DNA from: Spirosoma pollinicola
GTDB lineage: Bacteria; Bacteroidota; Bacteroidia; Cytophagales; Spirosomataceae
NCBI RefSeq assembly: GCF_002831565.1
Contig: NZ_CP025096.1
Location: 1,674,001 to 1,738,000, forward strand
Length of the DNA: 64,000 bases
Direction: 5' to 3'
The position numbers and the translations under genes were made by a program. Shown here piece by piece: positions 33,591 through 41,446 of this stretch (position 1 is the stretch's first letter; the number at the start of each line of letters is the position of its first letter). The notes under the pieces were generated by a model. It made no database searches, was not told the DNA's origin, and saw only the letters and a program-made list of their open reading frames with translations.

Positions 33591-34919
33591 ATGCAAAAGC
33601 CCAATTACATTCCTCTCGTCATTCTGCTGGTTATCAGCATTGTGGCTGTCCTCATGCCTGCCGTTCCAACGCAAATCGTGACGGAAGGTATTAACTCAGG
33701 CGATACGGCCTGGATGCTCGTTGCGACTGCGCTTGTTTTGTTGATGACACCCGGCCTTGCTTACTTCTACGGTGGAATGGTCAACAACAAAAATGTGATT
33801 TCGACCATGCTGCAAAGCTTTGTAGCCATGGGTGTTATTAGTATCCTTTGGGTAGTGGTTGGCTACAGTCTGGCGTTTGGTTCGTCGATTGGTGGTTTTG
33901 TTGGGAATCCAATGGATCACTTTATGTTCAAAGGCGTACTTGATGGTAAGCCCTGGTCGCTGGCGCCAACCATTCCGTTGGTGGTGTTTGCTTTCTTCCA
34001 GTTAAAATTTGCGGTTATCACACCAGCCCTTGTTACGGGTTCGATGGCCGAGCGGATCAACTTCCGGTCGTATGTTCTGTTCATGATTCTGTTTAGCCTG
34101 TTCGTTTATGCGCCATTAGCACACATGACCTGGCATCCAGAAGGTATCCTGTTCAAACTAGGTGTACTTGACTTTGCCGGTGGTACGGTTGTTCACATGT
34201 CGGCAGGTTGGGCTGCTCTAGCGGGTGCTCTTTACCTGAAGCGCCGTAAGTCGCACATCGAGGCCAGCTATTTCCCACCAGCAAACATTCCTTTCGTACT
34301 GTTGGGCACAGGTCTGCTGTGGTTCGGCTGGTTCGGTTTCAACGCTGGTTCGGCAGTTGCAGCGTCTCCATTAGCGGCTTCGGCTTTCGCAACAACAAAC
34401 ACGGCGGCTGCTTCGGCTGGTCTGGCATGGGTGTTATTCGATGCGGCTAAAGGAAAGAAAGTATCGGCGCTTGGTTTCTGTATCGGTGCTGTCGTTGGTC
34501 TGGTTGCTATCACGCCAGCGGCTGGTTTCGTAACGATTCCTACGGCTATTTTCATCGGTACTGTTGGCGCTATGGTGTCTAACTACGTAGCTCACCTGCG
34601 GTCGAAATCGACGCTTGATGATACACTTGACGTATTCCCTTGCCACGGTGTTGGCGGTATGGTAGGTATGCTCATGACCGGTATCTTCGCTACCAAAGGG
34701 ATCAACTCGGCTGTTGTTGATGAAGGGCTGGCATTTGGTCAGACGAAATTATTCATCACCCACATCATTGCTCTTGTTGGTGTGTCGGTATTCGCTTTCG
34801 TAATGTCTTATGTAATTCTGAAAATCACCGATCTTATTCTCCCATTACGTGTAACGGAAGAAGACGAGAAGTCTGGCCTCGACGTAAGTCAGCACGATGA
34901 ATTCCTGATCGAAGCATAA
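33591..34919 (+). CDS. amt: Ammonium transporter Amt
   Basis: The 442-residue protein has eleven predicted helices and the Amt signatures TPGLAYFYGGMVNNKNV, AHMTWH (pore histidine region), DFAGGTVVHMSAGWAAL and PCHGVGGMVGMLMTG (second conserved histidine). It moves ammonium across the inner membrane. No glnK gene follows, which is unusual compared with proteobacteria, so regulation by PII must come from elsewhere, if any. It is second in an operon with the porin gene and possibly sigma-54 dependent. Confidence 0.96.
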   Translation: MQKPNYIPLVILLVISIVAVLMPAVPTQIVTEGINSGDTAWMLVATALVLLMTPGLAYFYGGMVNNKNVISTMLQSFVAMGVISILWVVVGYSLAFGSSIGGFVGNPMDHFMFKGVLDGKPWSLAPTIPLVVFAFFQLKFAVITPALVTGSMAERINFRSYVLFMILFSLFVYAPLAHMTWHPEGILFKLGVLDFAGGTVVHMSAGWAALAGALYLKRRKSHIEASYFPPANIPFVLLGTGLLWFGWFGFNAGSAVAASPLAASAFATTNTAAASAGLAWVLFDAAKGKKVSALGFCIGAVVGLVAITPAAGFVTIPTAIFIGTVGAMVSNYVAHLRSKSTLDDTLDVFPCHGVGGMVGMLMTGIFATKGINSAVVDEGLAFGQTKLFITHIIALVGVSVFAFVMSYVILKITDLILPLRVTEEDEKSGLDVSQHDEFLIEA

Positions 34920-34927
34920 ACGTATAG

Positions 34928-34998
34928 ACGACTTACGATTGACGAAGTACAATTGATTGCTGATGCAGGAAAATTGTAAGTCGTCAATCGTAAGTCGT
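34928..34998. repeat. Intergenic inverted repeat, ACTTACGATTGAC words
   Basis: Arms at 34928-34954 and 34972-34998 match at 25 of 27 positions. The word (GACTTACGATTGAC) is partly repeated inside each arm. The left arm begins eight bases after the amt stop codon. A separate terminator-like hairpin lies downstream, so this element is not the obvious terminator. Confidence 0.8.
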
Positions 34999-35072
34999 AC
35001 CTCAACAGATCCACAGGCACCCTGTCTGGCCTACAATGTCTGACAGCTTTATCTGTGGTTTTGTTGTACTCA

Positions 35073-35106
35073 TGGAGCCGTTCCCGCTTGGGGACGGTCT
35101 CCTGCT
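35073..35106 (+). terminator. Possible terminator of the porin-amt operon
   Basis: GGAGCCGTTCCC (from 35074) can pair with GGGGACGGTCTCC (to about 35102) with one bulge, followed by TGCTTTTA. It lies about 155 bases after amt, beyond the intergenic hairpin. The stem is GC-rich, but the T-run is modest. Confidence 0.55.
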
Positions 35107-35117
35107 TTTAGGGGGTA

Positions 35118-35525
35118 TCAGATTGCCCGCATGCGGTTGTTTTTGGGATTATGTTCCACCTCGGCCAGGCCGAGAGCTTCCATGAGTGGGGGAAGATACA
35201 TGCCAAAGCGTCCGCGAAGTCCTTTCTTTAAGCCATACCAGCCTCCTACTGGATTCTCTGTCGACCGCCCCCAGGCTTCCACAGTTCCCTCTTTAGCTGG
35301 TTTCTGCTCATCGGACGCACCCAGTTCCATCCAGTCGCCATACTCTTTCAGCCTGGTATGTAAATCAGTAATACAGCGGTAATCATAGTGCAAGATGGTT
35401 TTGCCGACAGTACAAACCAGGATGTCGACACCATCTTTTTCTGCTTTATACATCGTGTACTCCGATGTACCGGATGGCGTTTTTAACTGCCAGGGATTTC
35501 CTTTTGTACCTGTCTCTGATTCCAT
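35118..35525 (-). CDS. Conserved hypothetical protein, 135 aa
   Basis: The start is taken at the ATG at 35525, giving MESETGTKGNPWQLKTPSGT; the open frame continues to 35663, but that part overlaps the DUF1304 gene and is rich in shadow-type residues. The protein is small, without signal or membrane segment. It has conserved-looking stretches (VCTVGKTILHYDYRC, GDWMELG, PVGGWYGLKKGLRGRFG). I believe it belongs to a DUF (possibly DUF6855), but this is from memory and uncertain; no function is known. It lies 37 bases after the DUF1304 gene. Confidence 0.78.
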   Translation of the reverse strand: MESETGTKGNPWQLKTPSGTSEYTMYKAEKDGVDILVCTVGKTILHYDYRCITDLHTRLKEYGDWMELGASDEQKPAKEGTVEAWGRSTENPVGGWYGLKKGLRGRFGMYLPPLMEALGLAEVEHNPKNNRMRAI

Positions 35526-35562
35526 AGTAGGTGATTTGAGGTGTATATAAAGCGAGAACGAT

Positions 35563-35925
35563 TTAACCGAAAACAACCGCCAGCAGAGCCAGAATTGCCG
35601 GAAGCGCCTGCACAAAAAAGATTGACCGTTGTGCGGTGACCGCACCAAATACACCGGCCACAATCACGCAGCCCAGAAAGAAGTAAGCCACGTTTATGCT
35701 CCAGGCAGCGTCAGCAATCAGCAACGACCAGATGAGCCCTGCCGATAAAAAGCCGTTGTAAAGTCCCTGATTGGCCGCCAGCGACTTCGTCTTTTCAAAT
35801 AAGTCAGGCGGAAATGATTTAAATGTTTTGCGTCCCTGCGTTGTCCAGGCAAACATTTCGAGCCATAAAATATAGATGTGTTCAATGGCCACAAAGCCGA
35901 TCAATAGTTTAGCAATCAGGTGCAT
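35563..35925 (-). CDS. DUF1304 small membrane protein
   Basis: The 120-residue protein has four hydrophobic segments (about 3-22, 52-70, 76-95, 100-118) and the DUF1304 pattern VAIEHIYILWLEMFAW near the start and NQGLYNGFLSAGLIW in the middle. Family members are inner-membrane proteins of unknown function. Length fits the family. It is upstream of the small hypothetical gene, so the two may be cotranscribed. Confidence 0.9.
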   Translation of the reverse strand: MHLIAKLLIGFVAIEHIYILWLEMFAWTTQGRKTFKSFPPDLFEKTKSLAANQGLYNGFLSAGLIWSLLIADAAWSINVAYFFLGCVIVAGVFGAVTAQRSIFFVQALPAILALLAVVFG

Positions 35926-36055
35926 AGGTGTAGGGATTAGGGCATGAAGTTATGTAAGCCCTTTAAAGCTACCAGATTTTTCTGCAAGTAGATAGTCATT
36001 AGGCACCTGCGTTGTGAAAGGAGATTACTTTACCGTGAGTACCTACCACAAAAAA

Positions 36056-36075
36056 GGCCGGTATTGCTACCGGCC
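36056..36075 (-). terminator. Intrinsic terminator of the mtaB gene
   Basis: An 8-bp GC-rich stem (36056-36063 with 36068-36075) with a 4-base loop is followed on the minus strand by a T run (complement of 36050-36055). It lies 16 bases after the mtaB stop. Confidence 0.88.
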
Positions 36076-36091
36076 CGGATAGTTAAAGAAA

Positions 36092-37420
36092 TCAATGGGT
36101 GTCAAATACAGCTTCCGGTTCTGTTACTTCCATTAGGCCGTCTGCATTTACCGTCGTCAAATGGACCGCCAGCGTTTCGTTAATTAGCAAGGGATCGTAT
36201 TTTGCTACTACACGAATATAGTTTTCCGTGAATCCCTGCATTAAGCCATTTTCAACGTCTTCCTCGAAGAGTACGGTTGCATCCCGGCCTACCTGCGAAT
36301 CATAAAACGCCCGGCGTTTCTTGTCTGACAGAATATGCAGCATTTTCGACCGTTCAGCCCGGACGTTTCCCGGTACAATTGGCTTGATGTCTAGGGCTGT
36401 TGTGTTTGGCCGCTCGGAGTACGTGAAAACATGCAAATAAGAAATAGGCAACTCGTTTAGAAACAGGTACGTTTCTTTAAATTCTGCATCCGTTTCGCCG
36501 GGATGACCCACTATTACATCGACGCCAATGCAGGCATGGGGCATCAATTCTTTTATTTTCTGAACCCGGTTAACGTACAACTCGCGCTTGTACCGTCGAC
36601 GCATCAGACCCAGCACACGGTTGCTGCCCGATTGGAGAGGAACGTGAAAATGGGGCACAAATCGTTTCGACTGAGCTACAAAAGCGATGATCTCATCCGT
36701 AAGGAGATTTGGCTCGATGCTCGAAATTCGGAAACGCTCAATACCCTCAACTTCGTCTAAGGCTCGGACTAATTCGAAGAATGTTTCCTTCTTTTCGCCG
36801 TTGCTTATGCCAAAGTCGCCAATATTAACGCCAGTCAATACAATCTCTTTAACCCCACGATTAGCAATTTCATATGCCGCCCGTACTACGTTCTCAATCG
36901 TGTCAGAGCGGCTTTTTCCCCTTGCTAATGGAATGGTGCAGTAGGCGCAGGGATAATCGCAACCGTCCTGTACTTTCAGGAATGTACGCGTTCTGTCGTT
37001 AAGCGAATAAGCGGCATGGTAATCGATAGCTTCCTCGATGGGCGAATTGAATACCTGCGCCGGTTGGCCCGAGGGCACTTTTACAAACGTCGGCATGATT
37101 TCATGCAGACGGAATTTCTCGGCGGCTCCCAATACCGCATCAACGCCGGGTATCTCCGAAATCTCTTTCGGTTTCAACTGAGCATAACACCCCAAAATAG
37201 CTACATAGCCGTCTGGATTGATTTTCTGCGCTTCACGAACAATCTTCCGACATTTTTTGTCGGCATTATCCGTCACGGAGCAGGTGTTTATGATAAAGAT
37301 ATCGGGTTGTTGATTGAACTCTACCCGCTCGTAACCATGCTGTTCCATCAAGCGGGCAAGGGTAGAGGTTTCGGAGAAGTTCAGTTTACAACCGAGTGTA
37401 TAAAAGGCGACTTTTTTCAC
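36092..37420 (-). CDS. mtaB: tRNA t6A37 methylthiotransferase MtaB
   Basis: The protein is a methylthiotransferase: the N-terminal domain has cysteines in TLGCKLN, NTCSVT and LGCYAQ, and the radical-SAM motif CDYPCAYC gives CxxxCxxC. A C-terminal TRAM region follows. It converts t6A37 of tRNAs to ms2t6A. The GTG at 37420 (MKKVAFYTLGCKLNF) is preferred over a TTG at 37441, because the family begins just before TLGCKLN. Length 442 residues, normal for the MtaB branch. Confidence 0.92.
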   Translation of the reverse strand: MKKVAFYTLGCKLNFSETSTLARLMEQHGYERVEFNQQPDIFIINTCSVTDNADKKCRKIVREAQKINPDGYVAILGCYAQLKPKEISEIPGVDAVLGAAEKFRLHEIMPTFVKVPSGQPAQVFNSPIEEAIDYHAAYSLNDRTRTFLKVQDGCDYPCAYCTIPLARGKSRSDTIENVVRAAYEIANRGVKEIVLTGVNIGDFGISNGEKKETFFELVRALDEVEGIERFRISSIEPNLLTDEIIAFVAQSKRFVPHFHVPLQSGSNRVLGLMRRRYKRELYVNRVQKIKELMPHACIGVDVIVGHPGETDAEFKETYLFLNELPISYLHVFTYSERPNTTALDIKPIVPGNVRAERSKMLHILSDKKRRAFYDSQVGRDATVLFEEDVENGLMQGFTENYIRVVAKYDPLLINETLAVHLTTVNADGLMEVTEPEAVFDTH

Positions 37421-37518
37421 AGTGAGTGATCTATTCTGCAAAATTACAAAAAAACAAGCGGGCGGGTTCCGTTTCTTAACCGACAGGCGGTAGTTTCAGG
37501 TATTAACTGCCTTCCTTG

Positions 37519-38418
37519 ATGATGAAACATCGATTACTAATTCTTCTCATTAGTAGTGTATTGCCGGGGTTTATGCAGGCTATTCAGGCCCAGCAAAAGC
37601 CCGTGAGCGAAACCCTGACTTACGGCCCTGATTCGCAGCGGCAGCCAAATGTTCCGAAAGGGACCGTAACGAAATTTGTCTGGAAAAGTAGGGTTTTCGC
37701 CAATACCATCCGGGAATATTATGTGTATGTACCTGCCCAATATGACCCAAAAAGCCCGGCCGCGTTGATGGTGTTTCAGGACGGTCACACATACGTTAAA
37801 GAGGATGGCGATTTTCGGGTGCCGATTGTGTTTGATAACCTGATTCATCAAAAAGCCATGCCCGTTACGATTGGTTTATTTATCAACCCCGGACAGCATG
37901 GCGAGGAATTACCCAAAGACCCGTTCCGAGCAGACAACCGAAGTGTTGAGTACGACACCCTTACCGACCAATATGACCGCCTGCTAATTGACGAGTTGAT
38001 CCCGGAAATCAGTAAGACATACAAATTGGCCGATTCACCGACGATGCGTGCAATTGGTGGTCTGTCGTCGGGAGGCATATGTGCGTTTACGGCTGCCTGG
38101 CAACGACCCGATTACTTCCATAAAGTGCTGAGCCACGTTGGTAGTTTCACGAATATTAAAGGCGGTTATGCCTATCCATCGTTGATTCGAAAAGCGCCAA
38201 AGCGAAAAATTAAAGTTTTTTTGCAGGATGGAAGCAATGATCTCGATAATCAGCACGGTAATTGGTGGCTTGGTAATCTACAGATGGACGCGGCACTGAA
38301 GTTTAGCCAGTATGACTACAAATTTGTTGGCGGCACCGGCGGACATAATGGCAAGCATGGCGGTGCTATCTTGCCTGAATCGTTACGTTGGTTATGGGCT
38401 GATGTTGTCAGTAAATGA
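37519..38418 (+). CDS. Secreted esterase of the Fes/esterase D-like family
   Basis: The protein starts with a signal peptide ending [11 protein letters not shown]; either ATG (37519 or 37522) could be used, and a TTG at 37516 is less likely. It has [20 protein letters not shown], the nucleophile elbow [23 protein letters not shown] with the likely acid and [12 protein letters not shown] with the likely histidine. It is related to the hydrolases at 26106-30444. Substrate unknown. Confidence 0.85.
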   Translation: MMKHRLLILLISSVLPGFMQAIQAQQKPVSETLTYGPDSQRQPNVPKGTVTKFVWKSRVFANTIREYYVYVPAQYDPKSPAALMVFQDGHTYVKEDGDFRVPIVFDNLIHQKAMPVTIGLFINPGQHGEELPKDPFRADNRSVEYDTLTDQYDRLLIDELIPEISKTYKLADSPTMRAIGGLSSGGICAFTAAWQRPDYFHKVLSHVGSFTNIKGGYAYPSLIRKAPKRKIKVFLQDGSNDLDNQHGNWWLGNLQMDAALKFSQYDYKFVGGTGGHNGKHGGAILPESLRWLWADVVSK

Positions 38419-38440
38419 TAGCACAGATACATTGACTGCG

Positions 38441-38448
38441 TACTTTTG
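38441..38448 (+). promoter_or_regulatory. Putative -7 box (TACTTTTG) of the rsmE operon
   Basis: TACTTTTG fits TAnnTTTG. It lies only 8 bases before the rsmE ATG, so the leader would be almost absent. No clear -33 element is seen at the usual distance. Confidence 0.4.
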
Positions 38449-38456
38449 CCTTACTT

Positions 38457-39164
38457 ATGCACTTATTTTATCAGCCTGACATTCGTTCGAACGAGTCTAC
38501 TCACATTTTAACCGAAGATGATTCGCGCCATGCCGTAAAAACGTTACGCTTACGTGTTGGTGATTCTGTTCTGGTCACAGATGGACAAGGAAACCGCTAT
38601 TCAGCCGTTATTCATACAACCGATCCCAGACGTTGTTCATTTCGACTAACTGATGTTCAAACAACGCCACCGCGCCCATTCTCAATTCGAATCTGTGTGG
38701 CGCCAACCAAGAATCTGGATCGAATCGAGTGGTTTATTGAAAAGGCAGTAGAGTTGGGTATTGAGCGGATCAGTTTCTTTTTCGGACAGCATTCCGAACG
38801 GCGTGTTTTAAAGATGGAACGGTTGGAGAAAATTGCTGTTTCGGCCATGAAACAGTCTTTACAATCTTATTTACCTAAATTAGACGACGCATTATCATTC
38901 AGTGAATTGCTGAAAACCATCACTGAAGAAGAACGGTTTATTGCCCATTTGCCAAATGATGAGCCGCCCGTGAATTTAGCTAAACGGGCAACCGCAACGG
39001 GTCAGTATGCTGTGCTGATTGGTCCGGAAGGAGATTTTTCGGATAAAGAAATTCAACAAGCCGTGGCCGCTGGTTTTCAGATGGTAACACTTGGACCAAA
39101 TCGATTACGTACCGAAACAGCCGCACTGACGGCCTGTCAACTATTGAACTTTATAAACGCATGA
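38457..39164 (+). CDS. rsmE: 16S rRNA m3U1498 methyltransferase RsmE
   Basis: The 235-residue protein has the RsmE layout: an N-terminal PUA-like region (MHLFYQPDI, RHAVKTLRLRVGD) and a SPOUT domain with the knot motifs LIGPEGDFSDKEI and LGPNRLRTETAALTAC. It methylates U1498 of 16S rRNA using SAM. Its last four bases overlap the start of the DUF4159 gene, so they are coupled. A short leader with a -7 box precedes it. Confidence 0.95.
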   Translation: MHLFYQPDIRSNESTHILTEDDSRHAVKTLRLRVGDSVLVTDGQGNRYSAVIHTTDPRRCSFRLTDVQTTPPRPFSIRICVAPTKNLDRIEWFIEKAVELGIERISFFFGQHSERRVLKMERLEKIAVSAMKQSLQSYLPKLDDALSFSELLKTITEEERFIAHLPNDEPPVNLAKRATATGQYAVLIGPEGDFSDKEIQQAVAAGFQMVTLGPNRLRTETAALTACQLLNFINA

Positions 39165-39817
39165 GAAAGCTTCTTGCTCTGGTTATACTTTGCTGCTTCG
39201 TCTTCACCGCAAAGGCACAATACGCTTATAAAATTGCCAAGTTGAAATACAACGGTGGTGGTGATTGGTATGCCAACAAAACCTCGGTACCAAATCTGAT
39301 TAAGTTTGCCAATGCCAATTTACGCATGAATATCTTTCCCGAAGAGGATATTGTCGAGCCGGGCAGTCCCGATATTTTTGGGTATCCATTCGTTCACATG
39401 ACTGGCCACGGCAACGTGACCTTTAGCGATGGCGATGTACAGAACATGCGCCGTTATTTGATGTCAGGAGGCTTTTTGCATATCGACGACAATTATGGGC
39501 TGGACAAGTTTATCCGTCGGGAGATGAAAAAGGTATTTCCTGAACTCAGTTTTATTGAGCTGCCCTTCAATCATCCAGTGTATCAACAGAAGTTCAAGTT
39601 TGCGAGTGGTCTGCCCAAAGTACACGAACACGATGGTAAGGCACCGCAGGGGTTTGGCCTGATTTACCAGGGGCGCTTAGTGTGTTTTTACAGTTATGAG
39701 TGCGATTTGGGCAATGGTTGGGAAGACCAGAGTGTATATAATGATCCTGAACCAGTGCGCCAGCAGGCCCTGCGTATGGGTGCCAATCTGTTACAATACG
39801 CGACGACCACAAATTAA
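39161..39817 (+). CDS. Secreted DUF4159 protein
   Basis: The 218-residue protein has a signal peptide (MRKLLALVILCCFVFTAKA) and then a DUF4159 domain: GGGDWYANKTSVPNLIKF, GGFLHIDDNYGLDKFIRREM and LGNGWEDQ. It is the exported paralogue of the protein encoded at 3385-4032, with the same ordered motifs but in a different context, coupled to rsmE by an ATGA overlap. The function of the family is unknown. Periplasmic location is predicted. Confidence 0.87.
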   Translation: MRKLLALVILCCFVFTAKAQYAYKIAKLKYNGGGDWYANKTSVPNLIKFANANLRMNIFPEEDIVEPGSPDIFGYPFVHMTGHGNVTFSDGDVQNMRRYLMSGGFLHIDDNYGLDKFIRREMKKVFPELSFIELPFNHPVYQQKFKFASGLPKVHEHDGKAPQGFGLIYQGRLVCFYSYECDLGNGWEDQSVYNDPEPVRQQALRMGANLLQYATTTN

Positions 39818-39864
39818 TTAAAGTATTATTTGAGGAAGGCAAGCCAAAACGCCTTAAATTTCGT

Positions 39865-39872
39865 TAGTTTTG
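39865..39872 (+). promoter_or_regulatory. Putative -7 box (TAGTTTTG) of the desaturase gene
   Basis: TAGTTTTG matches TAnnTTTG. It lies inside the N-terminal extension that a TTG start at 39830 would give, and 47 bases before the GTG at 39920. It is one argument for the shorter protein. No clear -33 element. Confidence 0.4.
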
Positions 39873-39919
39873 TAGGAGTATTCTCAGGTAGTAATCTTCA
39901 CCCTTTAATAATCATTATT

Positions 39920-40735
39920 GTGATTGTACTGGCCGCGTTCATTGGGCATTGGTATCTGTCCCTGTTCTGCCAAACGTTCTTTCTGCACCGTTATTCAGCC
40001 CATAAAATGTTCTCTATGAGCAAATTCTGGGAGCGGTTCTTCTACGCGCTGACTTACATTTCGCAAGGTTCGTCGTATTTGAGCCCACGTGCATATGCTG
40101 TGTTGCATCGCATGCACCATGCGTTCAGCGATACCGAAAAGGACCCTCATTCTCCCCATCATACGAAAAATATTTTTACGATGATGTGGAAAACCAAAGA
40201 TATTTACAACGCGGTTCTTCACCGTAAACAACCTATCGAGCGTCAGTTTGACCGGAATTATCCGGAGTGGAGCTTCATCGAAAAAGTGGGTGACTCCTGG
40301 GTATCCCGCGCTGGTTGGGCAGTTCTCTATAGCGTGTTCTACATTTTCGCGTTCATCTATTTAGATATGCACTGGGCATTCTTTTTCCTGCTGCCCGTTC
40401 ACTTCGTCATGGGACCCGTTCACGGTGCTATCATTAACTGGAGTGGTCATAAATACGGTTATTCGAACTTCGACAACCAGGACAAATCGAAAAACTCATT
40501 AATTCTGGACGTCGTTATGATGGGTGAATTGTTTCAGAACAATCACCACAAACGCCCTAACTCGGCTAACTTTGGAGCCAAGTGGTTTGAATTTGATCCA
40601 ACGTTCCCGCTCATCGGCATTTTGCATAAACTTCACGTTGTTCGGTTACGACCGTCTGCCGAAGCAAAAAGGGCACAGCACGAAGTTGGGCATGATCGCC
40701 GGGTTGAAGAGATACGAGACGAAGTAGAGGCTTAA
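39920..40735 (+). CDS. Membrane fatty acid desaturase
   Basis: The protein has the three histidine boxes of acyl-lipid/acyl-CoA desaturases: HRYSAH, HRMHHAFSD and NNHHKRPN, with long membrane helices between. The di-iron centre bound by them introduces a double bond into a fatty acyl chain. The frame is open from a TTG at 39830 (301 residues), but a -7 box lies inside that extension; the GTG at 39920 gives 271 residues, closer to the family length. There is no ATG before HKMFSM, which would be too late, so the start is uncertain. Confidence 0.87.
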   Translation: MIVLAAFIGHWYLSLFCQTFFLHRYSAHKMFSMSKFWERFFYALTYISQGSSYLSPRAYAVLHRMHHAFSDTEKDPHSPHHTKNIFTMMWKTKDIYNAVLHRKQPIERQFDRNYPEWSFIEKVGDSWVSRAGWAVLYSVFYIFAFIYLDMHWAFFFLLPVHFVMGPVHGAIINWSGHKYGYSNFDNQDKSKNSLILDVVMMGELFQNNHHKRPNSANFGAKWFEFDPTFPLIGILHKLHVVRLRPSAEAKRAQHEVGHDRRVEEIRDEVEA

Positions 40736-40749
40736 TTGTTATCTAGTTT

Positions 40750-40797
40750 TACTTCATAAAAAAAGCTCCGATACGTCGGAGCTTTTTTTATGAAGTA
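40750..40797 (+). terminator. Strong bidirectional terminator after the desaturase gene
   Basis: A 22-bp perfect stem (40750-40771 with 40776-40797) containing AAAAAAAGCTCCGA and its complement, so both strands end in T runs. It serves the desaturase gene and possibly the convergent nucleotidase gene. Confidence 0.9.
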
Positions 40798-40853
40798 AAG
40801 CGGGTGGAAACCCGTTTATTCTCTATAAGTGCGGGTTTCCACCCGCTTTACTT
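40793..40853. repeat. 22-bp perfect inverted repeat, AAAGCGGGTGG words
   Basis: Arms at 40793-40814 and 40832-40853 are exact complements over 22 bases with a 17-base loop. The left arm overlaps the edge of the preceding terminator by five bases, and the right arm ends two bases from the stop of the nucleotidase gene. Confidence 0.88.
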
Positions 40854-40855
40854 GT

Positions 40856-41383
40856 TTATAGCAAATGGGCCGCAATATCATGCCATGATTTCATGCGCCG
40901 GAATTGGTTGTCTTCGCGGTTATGCAGGGCGTCGAAGAGCAATCCTTCACCCTTGAACGTATGCAGATTACGGGGTAAGTCGTCAATTAGATAATCGGTA
41001 TTGAGAACACTCTTGTCGCCCAGGAAAATGTAATTGTGCCAGGAGATTTCCGGGAAGTGCTCCTGTAGCCAATCCCATTTTTCACGCAGTGAGTTAGGGA
41101 ATTCCTGTGCCGCCGAAGCTACGAATATGTCATACTTCTGCATCAATTCTGCAATGACTTCTTTGGCGCCTTTCATCACCGGAATATCCCGAAAGAAACC
41201 GGGCTCATAGACCCGTTCTGAGATTGCTTTGTACTCGTGCTCATCGAATAATTCATGAAAAGACTTTTCTTTTAATTCCTCAAGTGTGTAGCGGGGCATA
41301 TCCCCTTCCAGATACAATCGGATAAATTTAGCGTGAGTGTCGGCCATGACATCATCCATGTCAATAGCAATGCGTTGTTTCAT
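40856..41383 (-). CDS. 5'(3')-deoxyribonucleotidase-like HAD phosphatase
   Basis: The 175-residue protein has the HAD motif DMDDVMAD with D8 and D10 as nucleophile and acid, then FVASAAQE and TDYLIDDLP for the later motifs. It matches the NT5C family of 5'-nucleotidases (PF06941), which dephosphorylate dNMPs. Length and motif spacing are normal. It is flanked by a hairpin on the 3' side and ends convergent to the desaturase gene. Confidence 0.88.
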   Translation of the reverse strand: MKQRIAIDMDDVMADTHAKFIRLYLEGDMPRYTLEELKEKSFHELFDEHEYKAISERVYEPGFFRDIPVMKGAKEVIAELMQKYDIFVASAAQEFPNSLREKWDWLQEHFPEISWHNYIFLGDKSVLNTDYLIDDLPRNLHTFKGEGLLFDALHNREDNQFRRMKSWHDIAAHLL

Positions 41384-41446
41384 TCAAGTCAGACCTTGCA
41401 GGGCTTTAGATTTATACTGTTATGTACTGTTAAAATAGTAATGACA

